Translations under genes and position numbers: made by a program | Notes under the pieces: model-generated | The model's input: only the letters and a program-made list of their open reading frames with translations | What the model was told of the DNA's origin: nothing | The model's database searches: none | DNA from: Nocardia nova SH22a | GTDB taxonomy: Bacteria; Actinomycetota; Actinomycetes; Mycobacteriales; Mycobacteriaceae | Direction: 5' to 3' | NCBI RefSeq assembly: GCF_000523235.1 | Contig: NZ_CP006850.1 | Location: 5,456,001-5,520,000 of the forward strand | Length of the DNA: 64,000 bases | Part shown: positions 25,363-33,387 of the stretch, piece after piece | Layout: the number at the start of each line of letters is the position of its first letter | Position numbering within the stretch: position 1 is the stretch's first letter

Positions 25363-26908
25363 CTCGGACTCGATCCACCTGGCCCAGGGCCGCCGCACGC
25401 GCATCGAGCAACGCCCGCGGACCGTCGGCTCCGTTCGCGACACCGAAGACATACCGATCCGGCCGGATGAGGACCGCGTCGACACCGAACGACCGGAACC
25501 ATTGCGCCAGCACGCAGTCCTCGTCGGTGATGTCCTGTCCGACAACGAGTATCGCGACATCGCTGGCGTCGGGAACCGAGTGCGGCGCTGCTACGACGAG
25601 CGCCCAGCCTTGTCCGAGAACTTCGTCCAGCCGGGTCCGCCGAATACCGGCCCGTGTCACCCGGGGCTGAGGAAACAACAGTCCGGTCGCCGGAGAGAGC
25701 GTGCCCTCGTGCAGCACACCGGCGGACAGCCCGGGGATCGTGTCGCGCCAGGTCTTCGGCGCCCGCGGGGCCGGATTCGCCATCAGCTCACGCATCCGGG
25801 CATCGCGCGCACGCGCCTCGGCGTCGTCGAGCACACAGATATAGCGCCCATTGGCGACGGACTGCTCGATGATCGCCCGCACGTGCGGCTCACGCTCCTG
25901 CTGGTAGCTGTCGAGGAGACCGTCCGAGACATCTTCTCGCAGCACTGCTTTCAGTTTCCAGGTCAGGTTGCGGACGTCGCGGATACCGTGGCACATCCCC
26001 TGCCCGTAGAAGGGCGGTGTCTGATGCGCCGCATCCCCCGCCAGCAGCACCCGGCCGTGCCGCCAGCGTTCGGCGACCAAGGCGTGGAACCGGTACACCG
26101 CGGCCCGCCCGATCTCGAGCTGCCCGTCGCCGAGCCACGGCGTGACCTCTCGGATGAGATCGAGAGCCGCGTCCGGTGTCCCGAGCGCCGCGCCGTCCTC
26201 ACCGGGGAGAATCATGAACTCCCAGCGGCGGTGGCCGCGCGGGCCGGGCACGTAGGTCGCGGGCCGACGCGGATCGCAGTACATGATCGAGTAGTCCGGT
26301 CCCAGCGTCTCGTCGTCGACGTCGCCGTCGATCACCACCCAGGGTTCGTCGAAACCGTAGTCGGTCAATTCGATTCCGAGCGCCTTGCGGATCGGACTGG
26401 CCGAACCGTCGGCGGCGATCACGTACCGGGCACGCTCCCGCCGCACGGACCCCGAACCGTCACGCAGTTCGACGACGACATGGTCGTCGAGCTCGTCCAC
26501 AGATTCACAGCTCCATCCGTACGCCGTGCGGACGCCGGCCGACTCGGCCGCTCGCTGCCGCAGCAGTGCATCGAGTTCGGGCTGGTAGAACATGTAATGC
26601 GGCATCCAGCCCAGATCACCCTCGGTGGCGACGACCCGGAAGTCGCGGATCGGCTCGCCGTCCGCCCCCAGGTGCAGCGCGCCCGAGGTGGCGCGCACGC
26701 GAGGCGTCAGTTCGTCTGCGAGCCCGGCGAATTGGAAGATCCGCATGATGTCGGCGTCGAAATGGATCGCGCGTGGCTTCGGATACACCTCGGTGGAACT
26801 GTCGACCAGTACGACGGAGAGCCCGAGCCGATCCGCGAGCAGGGCCGCGGTCGATCCGACGGGACCGGCGCCCACGACGATCACATCGGCGATTCCGCTG
26901 TCGCTCAT
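25355..26908 (-). CDS. FAD-dependent aromatic hydroxylase (MhpA-like)
   Basis: A 517-residue class A hydroxylase resembling 3-(3-hydroxyphenyl)propionate hydroxylase MhpA. N-terminal FAD motif VIVVGAGPVGSTAALLADRLG, DG motif YVIAADGSASPIRKALG, second FAD motif VLLAGDAAHQTPPFYGQGMCHGIRDVRNLTWKL, where QGMCxGxRD is characteristic of MhpA. A thioredoxin-like C-terminal region follows from about 400. It adds a hydroxyl ortho to an existing phenol, making a catechol for meta-cleavage. The ATG overlaps the upstream dioxygenase stop (ATGA), so the two steps are translationally coupled. Confidence 0.93.
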   Translation of the reverse strand: MSDSGIADVIVVGAGPVGSTAALLADRLGLSVVLVDSSTEVYPKPRAIHFDADIMRIFQFAGLADELTPRVRATSGALHLGADGEPIRDFRVVATEGDLGWMPHYMFYQPELDALLRQRAAESAGVRTAYGWSCESVDELDDHVVVELRDGSGSVRRERARYVIAADGSASPIRKALGIELTDYGFDEPWVVIDGDVDDETLGPDYSIMYCDPRRPATYVPGPRGHRRWEFMILPGEDGAALGTPDAALDLIREVTPWLGDGQLEIGRAAVYRFHALVAERWRHGRVLLAGDAAHQTPPFYGQGMCHGIRDVRNLTWKLKAVLREDVSDGLLDSYQQEREPHVRAIIEQSVANGRYICVLDDAEARARDARMRELMANPAPRAPKTWRDTIPGLSAGVLHEGTLSPATGLLFPQPRVTRAGIRRTRLDEVLGQGWALVVAAPHSVPDASDVAILVVGQDITDEDCVLAQWFRSFGVDAVLIRPDRYVFGVANGADGPRALLDARAAALGQVDRVRVV

Positions 26909-27783
26909 CGAACTTGCTCCGGCGCCGAGCCGGCGGGAATGGACAGGTCGCGAAAGCCGGTCGGCGGCATGGGTCCCCACAGCACGCCCGACTTCGCCGC
27001 GTCCGTCCACACTTCGGCCTCCCATTCCGCCTCGGATTCGATCTGCAGCATGTCGGAGGTGACTTCGAGGATCGAACCCGCGGGATCGAGGTGGTAGGTG
27101 AAGATGTTCTGTCCGAGTCCGTGACGGCCGGGGCCCCAGATGAAGTTCTGTGCGCGCTCGGCCAGCAGATCTCCCAGTTGCGCGAGACCACGGATGTCGG
27201 CGGTCTCGAAGGCGTAGTGATGCAGTCCGTCACGCCCGGAGAAGACGGCGACCGTGTGGTGGTTCGGGTTGCAGCGCAGCCAATGTCGCTCGTCGAGGAA
27301 GCTGTCGGACAACCGGAAGCCGAGCACGTCGATGAAGAAGTCGCGGAAGGCGCCCGGGTCCTCGGCCGAGAAGCTCAGATGATCGAGTGAACCGATCACC
27401 GGACCGGAGGGGCGTGGCGACTCGTTGCGCACCGGCGCGGCGCCGACACCCACTTCCACCGCGACGCCGTTCGGAGCGTGGACACGCAGCGCGTCGCCGT
27501 CCAGTTCGACGGCTGGAAGCGGATCGATTCCCTTGACCTGCAGACGGTTTCGGATCTCCGCGAGGTTGTCGGCGGTGGTGCGCAGGGCCATGAAGTCGAA
27601 CTCCGCGGCGTCGGCGGCCCGCAGGATCAGGCAGGGGTCCTGGCCGGGCAGTGCCAGTGCGACCTGTGTGGCATCTCGGGTCACGATGTCGAGGCCGAGG
27701 ACCTCGACCGCGTGCGCCGCGGAACGTTCGATATCCGGTACGCGCAGGCCCGCGCGGACGAGGTGGTGATTGAGGGGGTCCAA
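26905..27783 (-). CDS. Two-domain extradiol (meta-cleavage) dioxygenase
   Basis: A 292-residue type I extradiol dioxygenase with two VOC modules. The catalytic C-terminal module holds the Fe(II) ligands: His in GSLDHLSFSAED, His in GLHHYAFETAD and Glu in GSILEVTSDML. It opens a catechol ring next to the diol. Start: TTG 27783, 25 bases after the BKACE stop, has AGGAAG just upstream; an in-frame upstream codon would overlap BKACE. It is coupled with the MhpA-like hydroxylase, whose product is its probable substrate. A second extradiol enzyme is encoded three genes away, so two different catechols may be processed. Confidence 0.9.
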   Translation of the reverse strand: MDPLNHHLVRAGLRVPDIERSAAHAVEVLGLDIVTRDATQVALALPGQDPCLILRAADAAEFDFMALRTTADNLAEIRNRLQVKGIDPLPAVELDGDALRVHAPNGVAVEVGVGAAPVRNESPRPSGPVIGSLDHLSFSAEDPGAFRDFFIDVLGFRLSDSFLDERHWLRCNPNHHTVAVFSGRDGLHHYAFETADIRGLAQLGDLLAERAQNFIWGPGRHGLGQNIFTYHLDPAGSILEVTSDMLQIESEAEWEAEVWTDAAKSGVLWGPMPPTGFRDLSIPAGSAPEQVR

Positions 27784-27808
27784 GGGTCTTCCTTTCTGGA
27801 ACAGACGG

Positions 27809-28621
27809 CTATGCGCCGAGACCGAGCTGGGCGCGGGCGGCAGCGACATCGGCGATCGTCAGCTCGAGCCCGGTCGCGAGGCCCGCGGCCCGGCGAACCA
27901 ATTGGTCGTTGCTGTCGGCGAGTTCGCCGCGCCGCAGATGCAGCGTGTCTTCCATGCCCGCCCGGGCGTTGCCCCCGAGAGCGAGGGCGATCGCCGTGAG
28001 CCGCAGGTTGTGCCTGCCGATGGCGATGATCTGCCAGATCGCGTCCTCCGGCAGCCGCCGCACCACGGTCATGAGGTTCTCGGGCGTCGCGGCCATTCCG
28101 CCGCGCACACCCATCACGATGCTGAATTGCAGGTGGCCTTCGAGCAGTCCCTCGTCCCGGAAGCGCAGGCACTCGTCCAGGTGGCCGGTGTCGTAGATCT
28201 CCAACTCGGGCTTGATACCGAGATCGCGCATGCGGGCGGCGAGTCGGCGCACGTCGGCCGGTGGATTACGGAACTCGCCTCCCGCGAACGTCATCGAGCA
28301 CGGATTGAGCGTCGCCATCGCCGGTTTCAGCTCGACCAGGCGCGCGCGCTCCTCGAACGGCACCGACAATCCCACTCCGGTGGAGAGTTGAACGAGAATC
28401 GGGCATCGGTCGCCGATGAGCCCGACGGCGCGCTCGGCGATCCGAAGGTCAGCGGTCGGCCGCTGCTGTTCGTCCCTGAGGTGGATGTGCGCGACCGCGG
28501 CACCCGCAGCGTAGGCCGCCGCGACCGAATCGGCGATCTCCTCCGGCGTGGTCGGCAGGGCGGGATTGTCGCTCTTCGTGGCGATCGGGCCGGTGGGAGC
28601 GACCGTGAGGACGACGGACAT
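27809..28621 (-). CDS. BKACE-family (DUF849) beta-keto acid cleavage enzyme
   Basis: A 270-residue member of the 3-keto-5-aminohexanoate cleavage enzyme family. Signature parts are LTVAPTGP at the start, AHIHLRDE with the two zinc-binding His, and RAGMEDTL with the third ligand Glu. Family members split a beta-keto acid with acetyl-CoA into acetoacetate and a new CoA ester. It occurs between two extradiol dioxygenase genes, so it may process a beta-keto acid made downstream of ring cleavage, an unusual partner for meta-cleavage. ATG 28621 has GAGG six bases upstream; an alternative ATG at 28633 overlaps the previous stop as ATGA. Confidence 0.9.
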   Translation of the reverse strand: MSVVLTVAPTGPIATKSDNPALPTTPEEIADSVAAAYAAGAAVAHIHLRDEQQRPTADLRIAERAVGLIGDRCPILVQLSTGVGLSVPFEERARLVELKPAMATLNPCSMTFAGGEFRNPPADVRRLAARMRDLGIKPELEIYDTGHLDECLRFRDEGLLEGHLQFSIVMGVRGGMAATPENLMTVVRRLPEDAIWQIIAIGRHNLRLTAIALALGGNARAGMEDTLHLRRGELADSNDQLVRRAAGLATGLELTIADVAAARAQLGLGA

Positions 28622-28629
28622 GGCTCGCC

Positions 28630-29649
28630 TCATCCCTGCCCGTGGGTTCCGGCGGGATCCAGCAGAACCTGCTTGATTTCGTCCGAAATCCCTTCCTCGG
28701 TACCGGTTCCGCCCTCGGCGTACGGGAACGACTCCTGCATGGACTGCGGCATGACCGAGTTCCGGTAGATGTTCGCCGAACCGGTCGACGGCGTCCAGAC
28801 CCGCGGCTCCCAGTCGGGTACGTAGTTGCGGTATCCGCCCGAGTTCAGCTCGATCCGCAGCCCGCTCGGTTCGCGCACATAGAGGAAGTTCTGCTCGCCG
28901 ACGCCGTGGATCGAGGGGCCGTACTCGATGGGCGTGCCGTATTCCATGAGCACATCCGCGGCGATCAGCAGCTCCTCGTGGGTGTCGAGCCAGAAGGCGA
29001 CGTGGTTGACCCGTCCGGGGCGGTCGGAGGTGTCGATGACGATTCCGAGGTCGTGCGACTTCTCGTTGGTCGTGAGCACCGAGAAGATGGTGATCGGCGC
29101 CTCGTCGAGGTCGGTGTAGGCCATGATCCGGAAGCCGAGCACCTCGGCGTACCAGGTGGCCATGCCGCGCACGTCGCGCGAGGCCACGGTGACGTGGTCG
29201 AAGAACCGCGGCGCGCCGGCCTTGTCGCTGCGCCGTTCCGGTCGATCGACCCAGCTCGACGCCAGCTCGGCGGGGGCCCGGTACTGCTCGATGTCCCAGA
29301 CCAGACGGGTCCCGTGACCGTACGGGCCGACGAACTCGTAGGAACGACCGTGCCCCGGCCCGCCCCCGTTCCACGTCCCGGTGATCCCGGCGGCCTCCAC
29401 GCTGGCGACCGCCTCCTCGAGCGCCTCCGGAGAGTTCGTCCGCCACGCCATCCACGCCAGACCCGCCTCGTCGCCCGGGGTCACGATCAGGCTGTACCGG
29501 TGGTAGTCACCCCACGCTCGCAAGTAGACCTTGCCGTCCACTTCGTCGACGACGCGCAAGCCGAAGCGCTCGGTGTAGAACTTCACCGAGGCCGCGACGT
29601 CGGGGCTCGTGATTTCGAGGTGGGCGATCTGGGAAAGATATTCGGACAC
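28630..29649 (-). CDS. Catechol 2,3-dioxygenase-type extradiol dioxygenase
   Basis: A 339-residue two-module extradiol dioxygenase. Metal ligands in the C-terminal module are His in FFDHVTVASRD, His in GRVNHVAFWLDT and Glu in SGLRIELNSGGYRNY, the last motif being typical of catechol 2,3-dioxygenases. GTG 29649 is chosen because it gives the usual start SEYLSQIAHLEI and has AAAGG ten bases upstream; ATG 29667 is possible. It is longer than average by a C-terminal tail of about 40 residues. Second gene of the operon, after a salicylate-hydroxylase-like FAD enzyme that could supply its catechol. Confidence 0.92.
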   Translation of the reverse strand: MSEYLSQIAHLEITSPDVAASVKFYTERFGLRVVDEVDGKVYLRAWGDYHRYSLIVTPGDEAGLAWMAWRTNSPEALEEAVASVEAAGITGTWNGGGPGHGRSYEFVGPYGHGTRLVWDIEQYRAPAELASSWVDRPERRSDKAGAPRFFDHVTVASRDVRGMATWYAEVLGFRIMAYTDLDEAPITIFSVLTTNEKSHDLGIVIDTSDRPGRVNHVAFWLDTHEELLIAADVLMEYGTPIEYGPSIHGVGEQNFLYVREPSGLRIELNSGGYRNYVPDWEPRVWTPSTGSANIYRNSVMPQSMQESFPYAEGGTGTEEGISDEIKQVLLDPAGTHGQG

Positions 29650-29745
29650 GGGCGTTGGGCCTTTCATTGATGGAAATCGAGAGCTGCGTCGGCGTCTCGG
29701 GGTGTCGGTTCGGACGCGGAGGACGTGGGCGCACCGCCGGGCATG

Positions 29746-31044
29746 TCAGGTCATCTCCGGGTCGGTGGCGGTGCTCGGGATCCGCGCCCGGAACGCGTCT
29801 TCGGTGTGCTGGATGACATCGACCTGCTTCATGATTTCGCCCGGTGTCCCGTCGGCGGCCACCTTCTGCAGGAACGGAGTGTGGTCGAGGACGAACTCGC
29901 GCAGTGGATGCAGCACCCGTGGCGCGTGATGGAACATCTGGCTGAGGATGTAGGCCTGCTGCGACTGCCGGGCGGTGTGCTTTCTGCGCGGTTCTTCGAA
30001 GGCGGTCAGCGCCGCCTCGACGGCCCGTTGATCCTTCAGATCGACCCCGGCGAGCCGGCGTCCGAGGAAATAGGCATCCTCGATCGACATGCCCGCGCCG
30101 TAACCGGCGTAGGGCGAGGTGGGGTGAGCCGCGTCGCCGATGATGGTCGCTCGGCCTTTCGACCAGCGCGGCAAGGGCTTTCGGTCGCGCAGCACCCAGC
30201 GGTGCATATGGGCCGGGTCGGTGAGTGCGACGAGTTCGGGCATGGGCGAGGGGAAGTCCGCCGCCAGCCGTGTCGCGGTCGCGTGGTAGTCCTCGTCGAA
30301 AGGCTCGTCCGCCGAGTGCGCCTCGATCACCCACCATTCGAACCCGTCGCGCCCCAGGCTGCGGATCGAGGTCCAGCTCGCCTGCACCGTGCGCGACCAG
30401 CTGATCATGCAGACTCCGCGCGCCGCGTCGATCGGTTCGACGGTGTATCCGCCGAAGATGTGCAGATTGTGCTCGCGCGGCGGCGTTTCTCCCCACAGGG
30501 TCCGCCGGACCAACGAGTTGATCCCATCGGCGCCGACCAGGACGTCGAAGTCGCGGGCCGTTCCGTCCGACAGCTGCACGTGCACACCGTCGATGTCCTG
30601 TGTGAAAGCGACGACGCCGAGGTTGGCTTCGATGACCCCCTCGGGCAGCGCGGCACGCATGCGGCTGTAGAGATCCGGTCGCAACAGACCGATGAAGTCA
30701 CCGCCGTATTCGGCCTGCAGCTCGTCGGAGATGTGGATCACCGCTCGCCGCCGCCCCGACGACGAGCCGAAGATCGTCTGGCAGGGCGCGCCGAGATCGT
30801 CGATGTCGACACCGAGCAACCCGAGCGCCTTCACCGGCGGCGGCCAGAGGTTGATGATGTTGCCGCGCGGCTCGGCCGCCGGATACCTCTCCAGAATCGT
30901 CACGTCGTGCCCCGCCTGGCCCAGCGACAATGCCGCTGCCATGCCCGCGGGTCCGGCCCCGACGATCCCGACCCGGCCACGAGGGCCGGCTGCTCCGGTG
31001 ACCACTTCATCTCCTTCGCCAGCGGCGTCGGCGAGCCGTGCCAT
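29746..31044 (-). CDS. FAD-dependent monooxygenase (salicylate hydroxylase-like), operon leader
   Basis: A 432-residue PHBH-fold hydroxylase: VGIVGAGPAGMAAALSLGQAG with ERYP following, DVLVGADGINSLVRRTLWG, and ATIIGDAAHPTSPYAGYGAGMSIEDAYFLGRRL. About 20 extra residues precede the FAD motif. AGGAGG lies four bases before ATG 31044, among the strongest ribosome sites in the window. It is the first gene after the divergent PadR-box promoter, ahead of dioxygenase, BKACE, second dioxygenase, two hydroxylases, small Cys protein and ferredoxin reductase. It probably decarboxylates-hydroxylates or hydroxylates an aromatic acid. Confidence 0.92.
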   Translation of the reverse strand: MARLADAAGEGDEVVTGAAGPRGRVGIVGAGPAGMAAALSLGQAGHDVTILERYPAAEPRGNIINLWPPPVKALGLLGVDIDDLGAPCQTIFGSSSGRRRAVIHISDELQAEYGGDFIGLLRPDLYSRMRAALPEGVIEANLGVVAFTQDIDGVHVQLSDGTARDFDVLVGADGINSLVRRTLWGETPPREHNLHIFGGYTVEPIDAARGVCMISWSRTVQASWTSIRSLGRDGFEWWVIEAHSADEPFDEDYHATATRLAADFPSPMPELVALTDPAHMHRWVLRDRKPLPRWSKGRATIIGDAAHPTSPYAGYGAGMSIEDAYFLGRRLAGVDLKDQRAVEAALTAFEEPRRKHTARQSQQAYILSQMFHHAPRVLHPLREFVLDHTPFLQKVAADGTPGEIMKQVDVIQHTEDAFRARIPSTATDPEMT

Positions 31045-31110
31045 CAGACCTCCTCGTCCGGAGCGGGGCGAGATCCCCGCTGCGGACCAGTGTCCAAGGC
31101 CACACCCACT

Positions 31111-31126
31111 ATGTCAAGATTGACAT
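31111..31126. promoter_or_regulatory. PadR box ATGT-N8-ACAT (site A) in divergent promoter
   Basis: ATGTCAAGATTGACAT is a near-perfect palindrome (seven-base arms ATGTCAA/TTGACAT with a two-base centre) matching the PadR operator form. It contains TTGACA on both strands, giving a -35 element in each direction: on the minus strand 17 bases before GACACT, on the plus strand 17 bases before GCATGT. One bound dimer could therefore shut both the hydroxylase operon (minus) and the FAH-cupin operon (plus). Confidence 0.75.
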
Positions 31127-31178
31127 GTTGATATAAACAAGGGCATGTTGTCCCTGGCTCGATGAGAGGGAGGCCACC

Positions 31179-32090
31179 GTGAAACTTGCTTCGTTCCAGA
31201 TCGACGGCGCCGACGATGTCGGCATCGTCCGGCCCGATGGGGTGATTCCGCTCCGTTCGCTGGCGCCGGACGCGCCCACCACCATGCGCGAGGCCCTCGC
31301 CTGGATCCCGGTGCACGATCCGAATCCGCTCGACCCGGACGTGCACGCCCTGCCGTTCGATTCGGTGCGGCTGTTGCCCGTCGTCCCCGACCCGGCGGCG
31401 ATCTGGTGCGCCGCTCTGACCTACCTCAGTCACGTCAGGGAGGACCCCACCAGGCCGGTACCCGACTATCCCCTCTTCTTCCTCCGGGTCCCCGCCAGCC
31501 AGATCGGGCACGGCGAACCGATGCTCGTCCCGTCGGTATCCGCGGAACTCGACTACGAGGGAGAGCTGGCGGTGGTGATCGGCCGCCGCGGCCGGGATAT
31601 CCCGATGGCGACCGCTCTCGATCACGTCGGCGGCTACACCTGCTACAACGACGGTTCGGTGCGCGACTGGCAGCGCCACACCTCGCAGATCACCATGGGT
31701 AAGAACTTCGACGCGACCGGCGGTTTCGGCCCGTGGCTCGTCACCCCGGACGAATTCGGCGATCCGGCCCGCCACCGCATCACGACACGTCTCAACGGCG
31801 AGGTCGTGCAGGACGCGAGTGTGGCGGAACTGCTGTTCCCGATCGAATACCTCATCCACTACGTCTCCACCGTCTCGACGCTCGAGGTCGGCGACGTGAT
31901 CGTCACCGGCACATCCGGAGGCGTCGGTGTGCGCCGCAACCCGCCCCTGTTCATGCGGTCCGGAGACGTCGTCGAAGTCGAGATCGACGGCATCGGCGTG
32001 CTGCGCAATCCGGTCGCCCTCGCCGCGGCGCCGCAGACCGGCGGCTTCCATGCCTTCCACCCCGAAATCACCGAGACGAGGTCCTCATGA
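31179..32090 (+). CDS. Fumarylacetoacetate hydrolase family protein
   Basis: A 303-residue FAH-family enzyme. The metal-binding core shows DYEGELAVVIGRRG (Glu ligand), the conserved GYTCYNDGSVRDWQRHT, the GKNFDATGGFGPWLVTPDE stretch, then VGDVIVTGTSGGVG and MRSGDVVEVEIDGIG. Family members hydrolyse acylpyruvates or hydrate 2-oxopent-4-enoates, usual steps after meta-cleavage. GTG 31179 has GAGGGAGG upstream. It is divergent from the hydroxylase/dioxygenase operon across the shared PadR box, consistent with a step downstream of ring opening. Confidence 0.93.
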   Translation: MKLASFQIDGADDVGIVRPDGVIPLRSLAPDAPTTMREALAWIPVHDPNPLDPDVHALPFDSVRLLPVVPDPAAIWCAALTYLSHVREDPTRPVPDYPLFFLRVPASQIGHGEPMLVPSVSAELDYEGELAVVIGRRGRDIPMATALDHVGGYTCYNDGSVRDWQRHTSQITMGKNFDATGGFGPWLVTPDEFGDPARHRITTRLNGEVVQDASVAELLFPIEYLIHYVSTVSTLEVGDVIVTGTSGGVGVRRNPPLFMRSGDVVEVEIDGIGVLRNPVALAAAPQTGGFHAFHPEITETRSS

Positions 32091-32599
32091 CCAACGAACA
32101 GCGACGCATTGTCACCGGGCACGACTCCGCCGGGCGAGCGATCTTCGTCGCCGACGGCCCCACACCGAACGTGTGGGAGGCCCCCGACGGCGGTCCCGTC
32201 TTCGAACTCTGGCAACACGCTGGTGTCCCGGACAATTCGACGGAGTTCGCCGATCCGATCCTCGGGCAGGCGAGTTTCCCGCCGCCACGGCGCGGTTCGG
32301 TGTTCCGGATCGTCGACTTCGCCCCTCGCGCGTCCGGCGACCGTATTCACATGCACCGGACGCGCTCGCTCGACTACTGCTACATCATCGAGGGCAGTAT
32401 CGTCGCGGTGCTCGACGACGAGGAGCGCGTGCTGAAGGCCGGTGACGTTCTCGTACAACGCGGTACGAACCATGGCTGGCGCAACGAGTCGGGCGCTGTC
32501 TGCCGCGTGCTCTTCGTCTTGATCGACGCCGAGCCGCTGCCCGCCCCCGCGGAGGACGCCTCCCGCGAATCGGTGCCCGGCATCGACGGTGCTACGTAG
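32087..32599 (+). CDS. Cupin-domain protein
   Basis: A 170-residue protein with one cupin barrel in its second half: HMHRTRSLDYCYIIEGSI (first motif, metal-binding His and Glu region), DDEERVLKAGDVLVQRGTNHGWRNES (second motif). Such proteins act as small dioxygenases, isomerases or sensors of pathway intermediates. Its ATG overlaps the FAH stop (ATGA), so the pair is made together. The gene ends 61 bases before the PadR start. Enzymatic role in the pathway is likely but undefined. Confidence 0.87.
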   Translation: MTNEQRRIVTGHDSAGRAIFVADGPTPNVWEAPDGGPVFELWQHAGVPDNSTEFADPILGQASFPPPRRGSVFRIVDFAPRASGDRIHMHRTRSLDYCYIIEGSIVAVLDDEERVLKAGDVLVQRGTNHGWRNESGAVCRVLFVLIDAEPLPAPAEDASRESVPGIDGAT

Positions 32600-32609
32600 T
32601 TACTCGTTG

Positions 32610-32633
32610 TGACAGACCTGTCAATACATACAT
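32610..32633. promoter_or_regulatory. PadR box (site D) and palindrome upstream of padR
   Basis: TGACAG-AC-CTGTCA (32610-32623) is a perfect six-base-arm palindrome. Overlapping it, CTGTCAATACATACAT (32618-32633) fits ATGT-N8-ACAT with one mismatch and matches site A at 13 of 18 positions when the following GT is counted. It lies 28 bases before the PadR GTG, in a place to give autoregulation. Confidence 0.55.
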
Positions 32634-32660
32634 GTCTGTTTGCATGGTACGTTCGTTCGC

Positions 32661-33293
32661 GTGTCTCTCAAGTACGCGATTTTGGGCTATCTGAGCTCCG
32701 GACCGGGATCCGGGTACGACCTCGTTCAGCAGCTCGACGGCGGCCTGGGATGGTTCTGGGCTGCCTCGCACAGCCAGATCTATCCCGAGCTGCGCCGTCT
32801 CAAGACCGCGGGTCTGATCACGGACACCGCCACGACGGTGGGCGAGAAGTTGGAGAAGCGGGTCTACTCGCTGACCGACCAAGGGGCGCACGAGTTGCGG
32901 GAGTGGACCTGCACGGAGCCGGAGTATCGCCCCAACCGCGATCCGGAACGATTGCAGCTCATCTTCTCCGACAACAACGGCGCCGATGCGATCCGACGGC
33001 ACCTCAAAGCGCACCTCGACTACTTCACCAAACGCCGCGACCGACTGGTCCGGATGCGCGACCGAATTCTCTCCGGCCAGAACGCGCGCGTTCAGGAGCG
33101 CCTTGCCACGAAGAGCGAATCGGATCGCGCGATGACACTGTTGCTGCGCGATCTCGCCTACGGCGGCGATGTGCGCCGGGCCGAACTCGAAATCGCCTGG
33201 GCGTCAGAGGCACTCGCGCGAGTCGACGCCCTGGCACAGGGGGGCGACTCGGTGACACAAGAGCAACAGGGCGCGTCCTCCGGCCTCGATTAG
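32661..33293 (+). CDS. PadR-family transcriptional regulator
   Basis: A 210-residue PadR protein: N-terminal winged helix VSLKYAILGYLSSGPGSGYDLVQQL, SQIYPELRRLKTAGLI, KRVYSLTDQGAHELREW, then the C-terminal coiled domain from about residue 90 used for dimerisation. PadR repressors release DNA when a phenolic acid appears. GTG 32661 gives the canonical start; no clear ribosome site precedes it, so the transcript may be leaderless. Four ATGT-N8-ACAT boxes in this window lie in front of the P450, hydroxylase, FAH, hydrolase and padR genes, making this the likely master repressor of the block. Confidence 0.92.
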   Translation: MSLKYAILGYLSSGPGSGYDLVQQLDGGLGWFWAASHSQIYPELRRLKTAGLITDTATTVGEKLEKRVYSLTDQGAHELREWTCTEPEYRPNRDPERLQLIFSDNNGADAIRRHLKAHLDYFTKRRDRLVRMRDRILSGQNARVQERLATKSESDRAMTLLLRDLAYGGDVRRAELEIAWASEALARVDALAQGGDSVTQEQQGASSGLD

Positions 33294-33332
33294 CCGCATC
33301 CCGGTGGCGAGGCGTGCGGTGTTCGACGAACT

Positions 33333-33380
33333 CGGCGCGCCATCGCGGTCGATGGGTTCCACGACCACGATGGCGCGCCG
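33333..33380. terminator. Strong inverted repeat between convergent padR and hydrolase genes
   Basis: CGGCGCGCCATCG (33333-33345) and CGATGGCGCGCCG (33368-33380) form a perfect 13-base stem with a 22-base loop in the 94-base gap between two convergent genes, as expected for a bidirectional terminator. Confidence 0.65.
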
Positions 33381-33387
33381 GGCACCG

